Shown: piece after piece, positions 42,924-53,066 of the stretch
How the letters are laid out: every line of letters begins with the position of its first letter
Position numbering within the stretch: the stretch's first letter is position 1
Assembly (NCBI RefSeq): GCF_001542405.1
Contig: NZ_LNCD01000042.1
Location: 1-64,000, forward strand
From: Rhizobium altiplani
GTDB lineage: Bacteria > Pseudomonadota > Alphaproteobacteria > Rhizobiales > Rhizobiaceae
Reading direction: 5' to 3'
Length of the DNA stretch: 64,000 nucleotides
The notes under the pieces: generated by a model
Seen by the model: only the letters and a program-made list of their open reading frames with translations
Told to the model about the DNA's origin: nothing
The model's database searches: none
Program-made: the position numbers and the translations under genes

Positions 42924-45521
42924 TTAGAGGCGGCCACCGCTGCCCTGGGCGTTGTCTTCGGGGTCAGGTGCGAGGACGATCGCGGCTGCGGTTCCATCGG
43001 CCACGCGCGCCTTTCGAACCTCCACCGGACACGGGTATTCGCCCCGCTGCATCAGGCTGTTGAGGCGCAACGCGCTGTAGTTTTCAGGAACGAATACAAG
43101 GTTCTTTGGGAAGCGCCTGTTGACCTTGAGCTTTGCAGTCAGCTCCCCCTGGGCTGAGCGCACGACAAGCTGATCGCCATCGGAAAGGTCCAACTCCTCG
43201 GCATCCTGTGCGCCCATCTCGACATAGGGGTCATCTGCGACCGTATTCAGGATTTCCGATCGTTCGGAAAGATATCCATTGTGGAACAGGCAGTTGCCCG
43301 TGACCAGCATGAGACGGTCGGATGGAGCGGAAGCAGGCGCCGGGGCGAAGAACCCGCCAGCCGGTGGCGCAAGTTCCCCTTTGGTGAACGCTCCGTCTGC
43401 GCCAAGGCCGTCCCAGTTCAAGCCCTCGTAAGCAGGAACCAGCCTGGCAATCTCGTCGAAAATCTCGCGTTGAAAAGATGGCCGCAGTGAGTGGCCGCGA
43501 AGTGCCGCGACGAAGTCGAAGATCGCCAGATTGCCGCGTGCCTCGCCGACGGGTTCATGGAACTTGCAGACCTTCTGGAGCCGGCCCTCATTGTTGGTGA
43601 AGGTCCCGGTCTCCTCGCCGTAACTCGCGGCCGGCAGCACCACCTCGGCCATGCCGACAGTCTCGGTGAGAAACGCGTCCTGCACGATCAGGAGCCCGGC
43701 GGCACGAAGGGCCTGCTTCACGTACGCCCGGTCGGGATAGGACCCAAGCGGGTCGCTTCCAGCAATATAGAGCGCGCCCATCTGCCCCTTGTCGCAGAGG
43801 CCCAGCATCCCGTCGAAATCCGCGCCGGGCTCGGACGGTATCTCCGTGCCCCAGCTCCGTTCGAGGGTTGCGTGTGTCTGATCGTCAGCGACCGGGCGCA
43901 GCCCCGGCAGAGTTGCCGGCAGCACGCCCATATCCCAGGCTCCAAGCTGGTTGGCGCGGTCGAAGAAAAACTGCATCGCCAGTCTTTTGCCAAGCAGGCG
44001 GACAAGCTGCACAAGGTTTGAGAGTTGCTGCAGTGTTTCACGTGCTGTCGGCGACCTCAGGAGCTCGGCGCTGACAAGCAGTGTGACGCTCTGCGCGTTG
44101 AGCAATGCCCGCACCAGACGAGATGCCTCATCGCCAATGGCCGCCGGCGATCCGCCGAGGTTCCCGGGAACGGCGACCAGCAGGTTCGGATCAGCCGCTG
44201 CCATGAGCCCAGCCACCACCCCAGCGAGACCCGGCCCCTCACCGCCCGGTGACACGCGAACGACCGCCCTGGCATCGGCGTCCAGACGGGATGGCCGGGC
44301 CGAAAGCATGAACAATCCGGTCTGTCGCCGCCGCGCAGCGTCCCGCAGGAGGTATTCGGTGACCGGGTTTTCCTCGGTCGGGTTACCACCGATGACAAGC
44401 ACGCAATCGTTGCCGATCACGTCCGCCAGCGGCGCGCGCGTATAGTGGCCGGTGACCAACGCAGCGAGCGGATCGAGGGGTGTCGACCAGCGCGAGGAGC
44501 AGTCCATGTTGTTGGTCCGGAAGACCGTGCGCATCATTTTCTGGAATTGATAAAGCGTCTCGTTTGGAAGGCGTGGCGAGGCAAGCCCGCCTGCGGCCTT
44601 TCCTTCGACCGCCGAAAGGCGCCGTTTCAGGTGGTCCCCGGCCTCTTCCCAGGAAACTGCGACAAGGGCGCCATCACGGCGAACCATCGGTCGCCTGATC
44701 CTCTCCGGGCTTGTGACAAAATCGAGGCCAAAGCGCCCGCGGACGCAGAGCGTTTCGCGGTTGACCCCCTGGTCCCATTTTGAGCGCACGCGCATGAACT
44801 CGCCCTTGCGCGTGCCAACCGTCAGCTGGCAGCCGGTACCGCAATGCGGGCAGATGGTGTCGGTTTCGGCCAGATCCCAGGGCCGCGCCTTGTAGCGATA
44901 GGGGAAGCTCATCAGCGCACCGACCGGGCAGACTTCGATGCAATTGCCGCATTGGTCGCAGCTCGCGAGACTGCCCTCAAACCCGGTTACGGCAGTATCC
45001 ATGCCTTTCTCGACCGTGCCCAAGGCGACCGCGCCGACCACCTCCTCGCACATCCGCACGCACCGCTGGCACTGGATACAGCGATTGACATTCATGATCA
45101 CGACGGGGCTCAGACGGATATCTTCGGAATGGAACACGCGTTTGGCATCGCGAAAACGGCTTTCGCGTGGCCCATAGGCCATCACCTGGTTCTGCAGTTC
45201 ACACTCGCCGCCCTTGTCGCAGATGGGGCAGTCGAGGGGGTGATTGGCGAGCAGCATGTCGAGCATGGACGAACGTGTTTCGTCAATCAGCGGCGTGTTC
45301 GTTCGCACGACCATGCCGTCGGTGACCGCGGTGGCGCAGGACGGCTGCAGCTTGCGCTGTCCTTCGATTTCAATCAGGCACATCCGGCACGAGGCCAGCG
45401 GCGGCAGCCGCTTCATATAGCAGAAAGTCGGGATGTCGATGCCCAGACGCTGGGCCGCCTGCAGCACCGTAGACCCGGCCTCCACGTCCAGTGTCTGGTC
45501 ATTGATCGTGACGCGAACCAT
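42924..45521 (-). CDS. nuoG: NADH-quinone oxidoreductase subunit G, long FDH-like form
   Basis: 865 residues, clearly longer than the roughly 690-residue NuoG of the housekeeping rhizobial enzyme. N-terminal [2Fe-2S] domain (TFCYMKRLPPLASCRMC), His-ligated cluster (HPLDCPICDKGGECELQ), [4Fe-4S] pair (CIQCQRC; CDQCGNCIEVCP), then CPHCGTGCQLTVG, the extra cluster (N7) of formate-dehydrogenase-like NuoG. The molybdopterin-type domain lacks the FDH active-site Cys/Sec (NNMDCSSRWSTP). Last gene of the minus-strand operon, 30 bases after nuoF. Confidence 0.92.
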   Translation of the reverse strand: MVRVTINDQTLDVEAGSTVLQAAQRLGIDIPTFCYMKRLPPLASCRMCLIEIEGQRKLQPSCATAVTDGMVVRTNTPLIDETRSSMLDMLLANHPLDCPICDKGGECELQNQVMAYGPRESRFRDAKRVFHSEDIRLSPVVIMNVNRCIQCQRCVRMCEEVVGAVALGTVEKGMDTAVTGFEGSLASCDQCGNCIEVCPVGALMSFPYRYKARPWDLAETDTICPHCGTGCQLTVGTRKGEFMRVRSKWDQGVNRETLCVRGRFGLDFVTSPERIRRPMVRRDGALVAVSWEEAGDHLKRRLSAVEGKAAGGLASPRLPNETLYQFQKMMRTVFRTNNMDCSSRWSTPLDPLAALVTGHYTRAPLADVIGNDCVLVIGGNPTEENPVTEYLLRDAARRRQTGLFMLSARPSRLDADARAVVRVSPGGEGPGLAGVVAGLMAAADPNLLVAVPGNLGGSPAAIGDEASRLVRALLNAQSVTLLVSAELLRSPTARETLQQLSNLVQLVRLLGKRLAMQFFFDRANQLGAWDMGVLPATLPGLRPVADDQTHATLERSWGTEIPSEPGADFDGMLGLCDKGQMGALYIAGSDPLGSYPDRAYVKQALRAAGLLIVQDAFLTETVGMAEVVLPAASYGEETGTFTNNEGRLQKVCKFHEPVGEARGNLAIFDFVAALRGHSLRPSFQREIFDEIARLVPAYEGLNWDGLGADGAFTKGELAPPAGGFFAPAPASAPSDRLMLVTGNCLFHNGYLSERSEILNTVADDPYVEMGAQDAEELDLSDGDQLVVRSAQGELTAKLKVNRRFPKNLVFVPENYSALRLNSLMQRGEYPCPVEVRKARVADGTAAAIVLAPDPEDNAQGSGGRL

Positions 45522-45551
45522 GGCTTCCTCGCGGTCTTCTCCCGATGCACC

Positions 45552-46817
45552 CTAGTGGTACGGGCACCTGTGCTCCTTGATATGGACGGCGAACTCGTCG
45601 CGGAAATGCTTGAGCGCAGCCCGCAGTCCCATCGCCGCGCCGTCACCCAGCGCGCAGAACGTATTTCCGAAAATGCCTTTGCACAGGGCGTCCAGCTGCT
45701 CCAGATCACCGGGCTCACCCTGCCCCGCCTCGACCCGGCGCAGTACCTTCACCGCCCAGTCCAGCCCTTCACGGCATGGGGTGCATTTGCCGCAGGATTC
45801 GTGATGAAAGAACTCTACGATCCGTGTGGCGACCTTGACCATGCAGGTCGCATCATCGATCACGATCACGCCGGCCGAGCCGAGCATCGAGCCGGCGGCA
45901 GCAAGCGAGTCAAAATCCATCCCCACATCAAGCCCGCTTTCCGGTATGACCGGCGCCGAGACCCCGCCCGGGATCACCGCCTTGATCCTGCGTCCCGGCA
46001 ACGGGCCGCCGGCGTGGCTCTCGACGAGTTCCCGCAGCGGTATGCCCATCGGCAACTCATAGAGACCGGGCTTCAACACCTGTCCGCTGACGCAATAGAG
46101 CTTCGGGCCGGGGCTCTTGTCCGGTCCGATCTCCCGAAACCACCTCGAGCCACGCATCACGATATGCGGCACGCAGGCAAGCGTCTCGACATTGTTGATC
46201 ACCGTGGGGCTGGCATATAGCCCCTCGACTGCCGGAAACGGCGGTTTCAGGCGGGGCTGGGCGCGTTTACCCTCGAGCGAGTCGAGCATCGCGGTCTCCT
46301 CGCCGCAAATATAGGCGCCAGCACCGCAATGGATATGCACGGTGAAATCGAAATCGGTGCCCAGGATTTTCCGCCCGAGGTAGCCTTTATCGTGGGCCTC
46401 GGCGATCGCCTCCTCCAGGCGACGGATCGCTGTCACATACTCTCCGCGAACATAGACATAAGCGGTCTTGGCGCCAATTGCGTATGCGCTCACCGCCAAC
46501 CCCTCCACGAGCTGGTGTGGGTCGCGCTCCATGATGATGCGGTCCTTGAAGGTACCGGGCTCGCCCTCGTCGGCGTTGCAGCAGAGATATTTCGGCTTCC
46601 CGGTCTGCTTCGGGACGAAGCTCCATTTCATCCCCGTCGGGAAACCGGCACCGCCGCGACCTCGCAGGTTTGCCTCCTTGACGAGGTCGATGACCTCGTC
46701 GGGTGTGTGCTCGCGCAGCGCCTTCTTCAGCGCCTGGTAGCCGCCGCCGGCTTCATAGGTCGACAACAAATGACCATCCTGGACGTTTATGTTCTTGAGG
46801 AGAACCGGCTCGAACAT
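45552..46817 (-). CDS. nuoF: NADH-quinone oxidoreductase subunit F
   Basis: 421 residues. NADH/FMN site LRGRGGAGFPTGMKW (about 51-65), FMN-binding YLCCNADEGEPGTFKDR and N3 cluster motif ESCGKCTPCREG near residue 350. It oxidises NADH and passes electrons to NuoE/G. The start is 4 bases from the nuoE stop. Complete and normal. Confidence 0.94.
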   Translation of the reverse strand: MFEPVLLKNINVQDGHLLSTYEAGGGYQALKKALREHTPDEVIDLVKEANLRGRGGAGFPTGMKWSFVPKQTGKPKYLCCNADEGEPGTFKDRIIMERDPHQLVEGLAVSAYAIGAKTAYVYVRGEYVTAIRRLEEAIAEAHDKGYLGRKILGTDFDFTVHIHCGAGAYICGEETAMLDSLEGKRAQPRLKPPFPAVEGLYASPTVINNVETLACVPHIVMRGSRWFREIGPDKSPGPKLYCVSGQVLKPGLYELPMGIPLRELVESHAGGPLPGRRIKAVIPGGVSAPVIPESGLDVGMDFDSLAAAGSMLGSAGVIVIDDATCMVKVATRIVEFFHHESCGKCTPCREGLDWAVKVLRRVEAGQGEPGDLEQLDALCKGIFGNTFCALGDGAAMGLRAALKHFRDEFAVHIKEHRCPYH

Positions 46818-46821
46818 GGCT

Positions 46822-47334
46822 TTACTCTCCCGGCGGCCGCGCCGAAGCGGGCTCGATGCCTGCCGCTCGCGACACTCCTGCCCGAAGACTGTCGAGCAGT
46901 TGATTCACCCGCGCGTCATCCAGCTTGCCATGGTAGTCGTCGCCAACCTGCATCACTGGAGCCATCTCGCAGGCCCCGAGGCATTCCACGGTCGAAAGTG
47001 TGAACAGCCCGTCCGGGGTCGTTTCTCCCTTTTTGATCTGCAGCACCGTTTCGAGATGTTTCAGCAGGCTCTCCGAGCCGCACAGCATGCAGGAAACATT
47101 GTCACAGAGCTGCAGGTGGAACAGGCCAATCGGTTCGGTATGGAAGAGCGTGTAAAAGGTCGCCAGCTCGTAAACCCAGATCCGCTCGACGCCGAGGATG
47201 TCGGCGACCTCCTCGAGCACGGGGCCTGGCAGATAACCATGTTCTTTCTGCGCGATCAGAAGCGCGGGCATGATCGCTGAGCGCTGGTTCGGATACCGCG
47301 TTGCCGCTGCTTCTATTTTTTCGCGCATGCTCAT
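46822..47334 (-). CDS. nuoE: NADH-quinone oxidoreductase subunit E
   Basis: 170 residues. Thioredoxin-like [2Fe-2S] protein with ligands Cys77, Cys82, Cys118, Cys122 (CDNVSC and CLGAC). The C-terminal 15 residues (RAAGIEPASARPPGE) are an unstructured tail. N-terminal module partner of NuoF. Located 17 bases after nuoD. Confidence 0.93.
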   Translation of the reverse strand: MSMREKIEAAATRYPNQRSAIMPALLIAQKEHGYLPGPVLEEVADILGVERIWVYELATFYTLFHTEPIGLFHLQLCDNVSCMLCGSESLLKHLETVLQIKKGETTPDGLFTLSTVECLGACEMAPVMQVGDDYHGKLDDARVNQLLDSLRAGVSRAAGIEPASARPPGE

Positions 47335-47351
47335 TGCATCCAGATCTCCAG

Positions 47352-48566
47352 TTACTTGTCCACCTCCGCCATCACCGGGTCGAGGCTACCCAGCACGGCT
47401 ATCATGTCGGCCAGGTAGTGTGCGTTGGTCACCCCGAAGAGCGCCTGCAGATTGACGAAGGACGGGGCGCGCACTTTCATGCGGAACGGTTTCGGTGACC
47501 CATCGCTGATAATGTAGAAGCCCAATTCACCCTTTGGCGCCTCGATCGCCGAATAGACCTCGCCCTTGGGTACGTCAAAGCCGTAGGCCGACAGGTCGAA
47601 ATGCTGGATCAGGGCCTCCATCGAACAATGCACGCGTTCCTTGTCCACGGGAAACGCGATCGTCGGCATGTCGATCTGGAACGGGCCGTCCGGCATCTGC
47701 TCGAGGCATTGTTCGATGATCGCGATGCTCTCGCGCATCTCGTCAACGCGGCACCGCCAGCGCGCATAGCAATCGCCCTCGTTGCGGGTAATGACGTTGA
47801 AGGCGAGCCTTTCATAAATCTCGTAGGGCTCGTCGCGGCGGATATCCCAGTCGACACCTGAGGCCCGCAGGTTCGGGCCACTCAGACCAAGATTGACCGC
47901 ATCTTCGCCGGAGATCACGCCGATCCCCTTCGTGCGCTTGAGGAAGACCCTGTTATCTTCGAGCAATCGCTCATAGTCGCGGATCCGGTTCGGGAAGATG
48001 TCGCAGAACTCCCTGATCTTGGGCAGGAAGCCGTCGGGCAGATCCTCGCGCACTCCGCCAACCCTGCAAAAGGACGTGTGCATGCGCGCGCCGGTAATCA
48101 TCTCCAGCAAGTCCATGATCATTTCCCGCTCACGCATCACGTAGAGCAGCGCAGTCATTGCACCGAGATCCATTGGCAGCGCACCCGTGATCAGAAGATG
48201 ACCGGAAATCCTTGCCAGTTCGGCCATCATCACGCGGATATACTGAGCGCGGATCGGCGCTTCGATGCCGAGGAGCTTCTCCACCGCCAGCGCGAAGGCC
48301 AGGTTGTTCGACGGCGGACAGAGATAGTCGAGCCGGTCCGTCAGCGGGAAAATCTGGGTGTAGGTGAAGCTCTCGGCGAGCTTTTCCGTGCCGCGGTGGA
48401 GGTAGCCGATGTGCGGGTCCACGCGCTCGACATACTCGCCGTCCAGTTCGAGAACGAGCCGGAGCACCCCGTGAGTGCTGGGGTGCTGCGGGCCGAGATT
48501 GAGAAGCACTTCCTTGGTGTGGAGCGCTTCGCCTTGCGGCCTGCTGAGCTCGGTGACTTCGGTCAT
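47352..48566 (-). CDS. nuoD: NADH-quinone oxidoreductase subunit D
   Basis: 404 residues from ATG 48566, chosen for GGAGGG 5 bases upstream; the frame continues to 48650 without homology. Conserved LNLGPQHPSTHGVLRLVLEL and quinone-site His/Tyr (HPSTHG), and terminal VMAEVDK. Peripheral quinone-binding subunit homologous to the NiFe-hydrogenase large subunit. nuoC and nuoD are separate genes here, not fused as in E. coli. Confidence 0.94.
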   Translation of the reverse strand: MTEVTELSRPQGEALHTKEVLLNLGPQHPSTHGVLRLVLELDGEYVERVDPHIGYLHRGTEKLAESFTYTQIFPLTDRLDYLCPPSNNLAFALAVEKLLGIEAPIRAQYIRVMMAELARISGHLLITGALPMDLGAMTALLYVMREREMIMDLLEMITGARMHTSFCRVGGVREDLPDGFLPKIREFCDIFPNRIRDYERLLEDNRVFLKRTKGIGVISGEDAVNLGLSGPNLRASGVDWDIRRDEPYEIYERLAFNVITRNEGDCYARWRCRVDEMRESIAIIEQCLEQMPDGPFQIDMPTIAFPVDKERVHCSMEALIQHFDLSAYGFDVPKGEVYSAIEAPKGELGFYIISDGSPKPFRMKVRAPSFVNLQALFGVTNAHYLADMIAVLGSLDPVMAEVDK

Positions 48567-48594
48567 CTCAACCCTCCGGCGTAGAACGGCCTCC

Positions 48595-49131
48595 TTATGG
48601 GATGTCCCTGGTGGCGATGTCCGGCTGCGTCGGCGGCGGACCTTCGGCACCGAAGGGATTCAGTTTGTCCTTGTAGCCCCTCAAGGGGAAATCCTTGCGC
48701 TGGGGAAAGCCCTCGAAGCCTTCCCACATGTAAATCCGGCGCAGATCGGGATGACCCTCGAACTTGATGCCGTACATGTCCCAGGCTTCGCGCTCATGCC
48801 AGTTGGCCGTCCGCCAGATGCCCGTCACCGACGGGACGCTTGGCGGATCACTGAGGCGGCACTTGATGCGCACGCGCCATTTGTTCTCCAGCGAATAGAG
48901 GTGGTACACGGCCTCATAGCGTGGCAGCTCGGGGTAATGATCGACGCCACAGATATCGGACAGGAAATTGAACTGCAGCGCCGGGTGCTGTTTCAGAAAT
49001 CGGCAGAACACAACGATCATTTCCGGTGGAACGGCAAAGGCATGAATACCGTGTCTGGCGCCGAGATCCTCGATTGCGGCGTTGAAATGTTCCATGACCA
49101 GAACGGGATTGAAAGCCGACTTGACGCTCAT
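48595..49131 (-). CDS. nuoC: NADH-quinone oxidoreductase subunit C
   Basis: 178 residues. Signature [20 protein letters not shown] and [20 protein letters not shown], followed by KDFPLRGY, the universal 30-kDa subunit pattern. Start overlaps the nuoB stop (ATGA at 49128-49131). Peripheral arm, no cofactor. Confidence 0.94.
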   Translation of the reverse strand: MSVKSAFNPVLVMEHFNAAIEDLGARHGIHAFAVPPEMIVVFCRFLKQHPALQFNFLSDICGVDHYPELPRYEAVYHLYSLENKWRVRIKCRLSDPPSVPSVTGIWRTANWHEREAWDMYGIKFEGHPDLRRIYMWEGFEGFPQRKDFPLRGYKDKLNPFGAEGPPPTQPDIATRDIP

Positions 49132-49631
49132 GAGGCTGCAATCCGATCGAGAGGCGTCCCGGCCAGCGCGCGGGATTTCTTGATCTTCTCCTGAAGCAGC
49201 AGGAAACCGTGCATCAGCGCCTCGGGCCGAGGCGGGCAGCCGGGGACATGCACGTCCACCGGCACGAAGGTTTCCGATCCCTGCACCACCGCATAGGTAT
49301 TGTAGACCCCGCCCGAGATCGCGCAGGTGCCCATCGCGATCACCCAGCGCGGCTCCGGCATCTGGTCATAAAGCCGGCGCACGACGGGAGCGAATTTCCG
49401 GGTCACGGTACCGGCGATGATCATCACGTCGGATTGGCGCGGCGAAGGCCGGAACACCACGCCGAACCGGTCGAGGTCGTAACGCGCGCATCCTGCCGAG
49501 ATCATCTCGATGGCGCAGCAGGCAATGCCGAAGGTCTCTGGCCACAGCGCCGAGCGTCGGCTCCAGCCGATGATGCTGTCGGCAGTCGTGAACAGCACGC
49601 TGTCGCGGATCGCATCGCCTACGCCTCCCAT
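49128..49631 (-). CDS. nuoB: NADH-quinone oxidoreductase subunit B
   Basis: 167 residues from ATG 49631 inside the end of nuoA (13-base overlap). N2 cluster ligands Cys38-Cys39, Cys103 and Cys132 ([24 protein letters not shown]). It hands electrons to quinone. The longer frame upstream is a shadow of nuoA. Confidence 0.94.
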   Translation of the reverse strand: MGGVGDAIRDSVLFTTADSIIGWSRRSALWPETFGIACCAIEMISAGCARYDLDRFGVVFRPSPRQSDVMIIAGTVTRKFAPVVRRLYDQMPEPRWVIAMGTCAISGGVYNTYAVVQGSETFVPVDVHVPGCPPRPEALMHGFLLLQEKIKKSRALAGTPLDRIAAS

Positions 49632-49984
49632 TCCAGCGCTCCCTTCAGCCAGGCGTAGGCGAAACCCACGATCAGCAGCAACATGAAGACGAACATCTCG
49701 ACATAGCCGACCAGACCGATGTCCTTCAGGACGACGGCCCAGGGAAAGAGAAACATCGTCTCGACGTCGAAGACCACCAGCAGGATCGCCAGCATGAAGA
49801 ACTGCACCCTGAAACGGCCGCCGGCGGCTTCGCCGGCCGGGTCCATGCCGCATTCATAGGCGACGTTCTTTGCAGGATAGGGATTGGATGGCCGCAGCAG
49901 TGACGAGACAAAAAGCGTTGCTCCCGTCACCAGAGCAACTCCGGCGACCATGACGAGGACTGGCAGGAATTCCATTGCAGTCAT
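49619..49984 (-). CDS. nuoA: NADH-quinone oxidoreductase subunit A
   Basis: 121 residues if started at ATG 49984; ATG 49975 ([10 protein letters not shown]) is also possible and no ribosome site decides. Three helices; conserved [14 protein letters not shown] and [20 protein letters not shown]. Anchors the quinone channel. It follows nuoN after a 161-base gap, the largest inside the operon, which could hold an internal promoter. Confidence 0.9.
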   Translation of the reverse strand: MTAMEFLPVLVMVAGVALVTGATLFVSSLLRPSNPYPAKNVAYECGMDPAGEAAGGRFRVQFFMLAILLVVFDVETMFLFPWAVVLKDIGLVGYVEMFVFMLLLIVGFAYAWLKGALEWEA

Positions 49985-50145
49985 AGCCGTATCGCATTGC
50001 TGCGGTCGCCCACCGAGGGTTCTTTTCAGGCCGCCGCCGGCGCCAGTTCGGAACCGGATGTGCGGTCGCCCAGGGAGCGACTTTGGCAATCCTTTCTAGA
50101 ATTGTCAGTGTATTCCGTCGGGTGGATCATTGCAAATTCAATAGA

Positions 50146-51585
50146 TCAGCCGCCAAATACCGAGTGCTGGGCAAGCCTCAGAAACCATGCCGGAAACAGG
50201 CCAATTCCTATGGTGCCGGCAGCTGTAAAAGCAAGCGTGGCGCGCAATAAGGGAGACAGTGCGGGGGCGAACAACCTTTTGGGTTCGCGCATGTAGATCA
50301 GCATGGCGATGCGGATATAGAAATAGGCCGCCACAACACTGAGCAGTACTGCGCTCACCGCCAGTATGACGAACCCTTGCTCGACCAGCGCGACAAGCAC
50401 GTAGAACTTGGCGAAGAATCCGGCCGTCGGTGGAATGCCCGCCAGTGAGAACAGATAGAGTAGCATCAAAAGCGCCAGCCCGGGATGCGACCTGGAAAGA
50501 CCGGCATAGTCATCGATAGTCTCGCCCGAGAAATTGCCGTTGCGCATCATGATGATGGTCCCGAAAATGCCGAGATTCATGAACGAGTAGATCAGCAGGT
50601 AGAGCATCACGCTGGCGATTCCATCTGCGCCGCCGGCAACCACGCCGAATAGGGCGAAGCCGGCATGGGCAATGCTGGAATAGGCGAGCAGGCGCTTGAA
50701 ATTATCCTGCACCAGCGCTGAGAAACTGCCGAGCGCCATCGTCGCGACAGCGATGACCGCGACGATGATCCAGGCATTTGAGGCTGCGACCAGCGGGTTG
50801 AGAAACACACGCAGGATCACTGCAAAACCCGCCGCTTTTGGTCCGACAGACATGAAGGCGGTGATGGTTGTCGGCGCTCCTTCATAGGCGTCCGGCAACC
50901 ACATGTGGAACGGAACCGCGCCGACCTTGAAGACCAGCCCCGCGACAATGAAGACGACAGCAAGCAACAATCCGGGATCGGGCCGGGCACCGGTCACAGC
51001 CGCAGCGACCCCATCCAGTTGCGTCGTGCCGGTCAGCCCGTAGACCAGCGAGACGCCATAAAGGAAAATCCCGGTCGAGGCCGAGCCAAGGATCACATAT
51101 TTCAGCGCTGCTTCGTTCGACCGCCGTTCTTTGCGCAGGAAGCCGGTCAGAACATAGGTGCAAAGCGCCATCAGTTCGAGGCCAACATAGATCGACAGGA
51201 GATCGATCGCCGAGGCCATGATCATCATTCCTGAAAGCGCAAGGAGCAACAGGACATGATACTCGCTGTTCCCGATGCCTTCGATCTCCGCATATTTTCT
51301 GGAAAGGAGGAGTGTCAGAACGGTGGCCAGATAAAAGACCATCTTGAAAAAGACCGAAAAACGGTCGGCGATGAACATGCCCGTGTAAGCGGGGCGCACC
51401 TCGCCGGCGAGCATGATCGTCAGGATAGCGGCTGTCAGTACCACCGCGACCGATGCCGAAAGAAGGAATTGCTCCTGCCCTTTCCGGACAAGCTGTCCGA
51501 GGATGAGGAGGATGCAGGCCCCCGTGACAACCACGATTTCGGGCAGGCTTGCTACAATCGACTGCAAGAGCGCGGCAGCAGTCAT
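50146..51585 (-). CDS. nuoN: NADH-quinone oxidoreductase subunit N
   Basis: 479 residues, about 14 helices. Antiporter-like core with the helix-5 Glu (YVGLELMALCTYVLTG) and pumping Lys (MWLPDAYEGAPTTITAFMSV then GPKAAGF). Proximal proton pump in the membrane arm. Start overlaps the nuoM stop (ATGA). Confidence 0.93.
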   Translation of the reverse strand: MTAAALLQSIVASLPEIVVVTGACILLILGQLVRKGQEQFLLSASVAVVLTAAILTIMLAGEVRPAYTGMFIADRFSVFFKMVFYLATVLTLLLSRKYAEIEGIGNSEYHVLLLLALSGMMIMASAIDLLSIYVGLELMALCTYVLTGFLRKERRSNEAALKYVILGSASTGIFLYGVSLVYGLTGTTQLDGVAAAVTGARPDPGLLLAVVFIVAGLVFKVGAVPFHMWLPDAYEGAPTTITAFMSVGPKAAGFAVILRVFLNPLVAASNAWIIVAVIAVATMALGSFSALVQDNFKRLLAYSSIAHAGFALFGVVAGGADGIASVMLYLLIYSFMNLGIFGTIIMMRNGNFSGETIDDYAGLSRSHPGLALLMLLYLFSLAGIPPTAGFFAKFYVLVALVEQGFVILAVSAVLLSVVAAYFYIRIAMLIYMREPKRLFAPALSPLLRATLAFTAAGTIGIGLFPAWFLRLAQHSVFGG

Positions 51586-53057
51586 TGGACACTCCCCTCA
51601 CCGTGCACATGTAGCATGAGCTGCTTCACCGAGGCGTCGATGATGCCGAGAAAGGGCTTTGGATAAAAGCCGACCCAGAGCACGAAGAGCGCCAGCGGCA
51701 GGATCGCCGCCATCTCGCGGGCGTTGACATCGCGTATCTTGAACTTCGCACTGACGTTTGCCGGACCAAGCGCAACTTTCCCATACATGCCGAGCAGGTA
51801 GGCCGCGCCCAGCAAGGCGCCAAAGACGGCTGCCGCACCGACAACAAGGTTGGCCGCAAAGCCACCTGACAGCACGAGCAGTTCGCCCACGAATGAATTC
51901 GTTCCCGGGAGCGCCATCGACGACAACGTGAACAGCAGGAAGAACGCGGTATAGACAGGCGCTGCCTTCATCAACCCGCCATAATCCGCGATGCTGCGCG
52001 TATGTGTCCGCTCGTAGATCACGCCGACGAACAGGAACAGCGCGCCCGTCGTTACGCCGTGATTGAACATCTGGAGGATGGCGCCCTCGAGCCCGCGCAG
52101 GTTCAGCGTGAAGATCCCCAGTGTCACGAAGCCCATGTGACTGATGCTTGAATAGGCGACCAGTTTCTTGAGATCATCCTGCGCAAGCGCAAGCAGCCCG
52201 CCGTAGACGATCGCAAGGGCCGAAAGCGCCAGCATCAGCGTGGAATAATATGCCGACGCTTCCGGTAGCATCGGCAGAGAGAACCTGAGGAAACCGTAGG
52301 CTCCCATCTTCAGAAGCACGCCGGCAAGGATGATGCTGCCTGCCGTCGGGGCCTGGACATGGGCGTCCGGCAGCCAGGTGTGGAGCGGAACCATGGGTAC
52401 CTTGACTGCAAAGGCGACCAGGAAGGCGAAGAACAGCCACGACTGGATCCGGAACGGCAAATCCTGCGCTGTCAGCGCGAGGATGTCGAAGGTCTCGCCG
52501 CCATTGAAATAGAGCACGATGACGCCAATCAGGAAGAGGACGCTGCCGGCCAAGGTGTAGAGGAAGAACTTGAATGCCGCATAGACCCGGCCCTCGCCAC
52601 CCCAGACGCCGATGATGAGGTACATCGGGATCAGCATCGCTTCCCAAAAGACATAGAACAGGAACAGGTCGAGCGCGCAGAACACTCCGAGCATCAGCGC
52701 CTGCATGGCTAGTAGACTGACCATGAACGCTTTCACCCTCCGGTCAATCGCGGCCCATGAGGCGAGCACGCAGATCGCGCCAAGGAGCGCGCTCAGGAAT
52801 ACGAAAAGCGCGCTGATCCCGTCCACGCCCAGCGCATAGCTGATCCCAAGCGCAGGCACCCAGAGGTGTCTTTCGGTGAACTGCATCGCGTGCGTCGTGG
52901 TGTCAAAACTCGCAAGCATGATGATGCAGAGGACGAGATCGAGGATCGCGATGCCCAGTGCTGTCCATCTGATGGCATCTTCGCTGCGCAGAAGCATCAG
53001 CACCCCTGCCCCGATGGCGGGCGTGAATACGATGAGGCTGAGCAGCGGCAACCCCAT
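51582..53057 (-). CDS. nuoM: NADH-quinone oxidoreductase subunit M
   Basis: 491 residues, about 14 helices. Key Glu in FYVFWEAMLIPMYLIIGVWG and Lys in ILAGVLLKMGAYGFLRFSLP; WLPDAHVQAPTAGS conserved. Middle proton pump. It begins 10 bases after the NuoL-like gene. Full length, no lesions. Confidence 0.93.
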   Translation of the reverse strand: MGLPLLSLIVFTPAIGAGVLMLLRSEDAIRWTALGIAILDLVLCIIMLASFDTTTHAMQFTERHLWVPALGISYALGVDGISALFVFLSALLGAICVLASWAAIDRRVKAFMVSLLAMQALMLGVFCALDLFLFYVFWEAMLIPMYLIIGVWGGEGRVYAAFKFFLYTLAGSVLFLIGVIVLYFNGGETFDILALTAQDLPFRIQSWLFFAFLVAFAVKVPMVPLHTWLPDAHVQAPTAGSIILAGVLLKMGAYGFLRFSLPMLPEASAYYSTLMLALSALAIVYGGLLALAQDDLKKLVAYSSISHMGFVTLGIFTLNLRGLEGAILQMFNHGVTTGALFLFVGVIYERTHTRSIADYGGLMKAAPVYTAFFLLFTLSSMALPGTNSFVGELLVLSGGFAANLVVGAAAVFGALLGAAYLLGMYGKVALGPANVSAKFKIRDVNAREMAAILPLALFVLWVGFYPKPFLGIIDASVKQLMLHVHGEGSVQ

Positions 53058-53066
53058 GAACGCCCC

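Noticed and set aside
42924..45521. A formate dehydrogenase instead of NuoG
   Set aside because: The protein has the FDH-like cluster but lacks the active-site Cys/Sec and lies directly behind nuoF in a full nuo operon.
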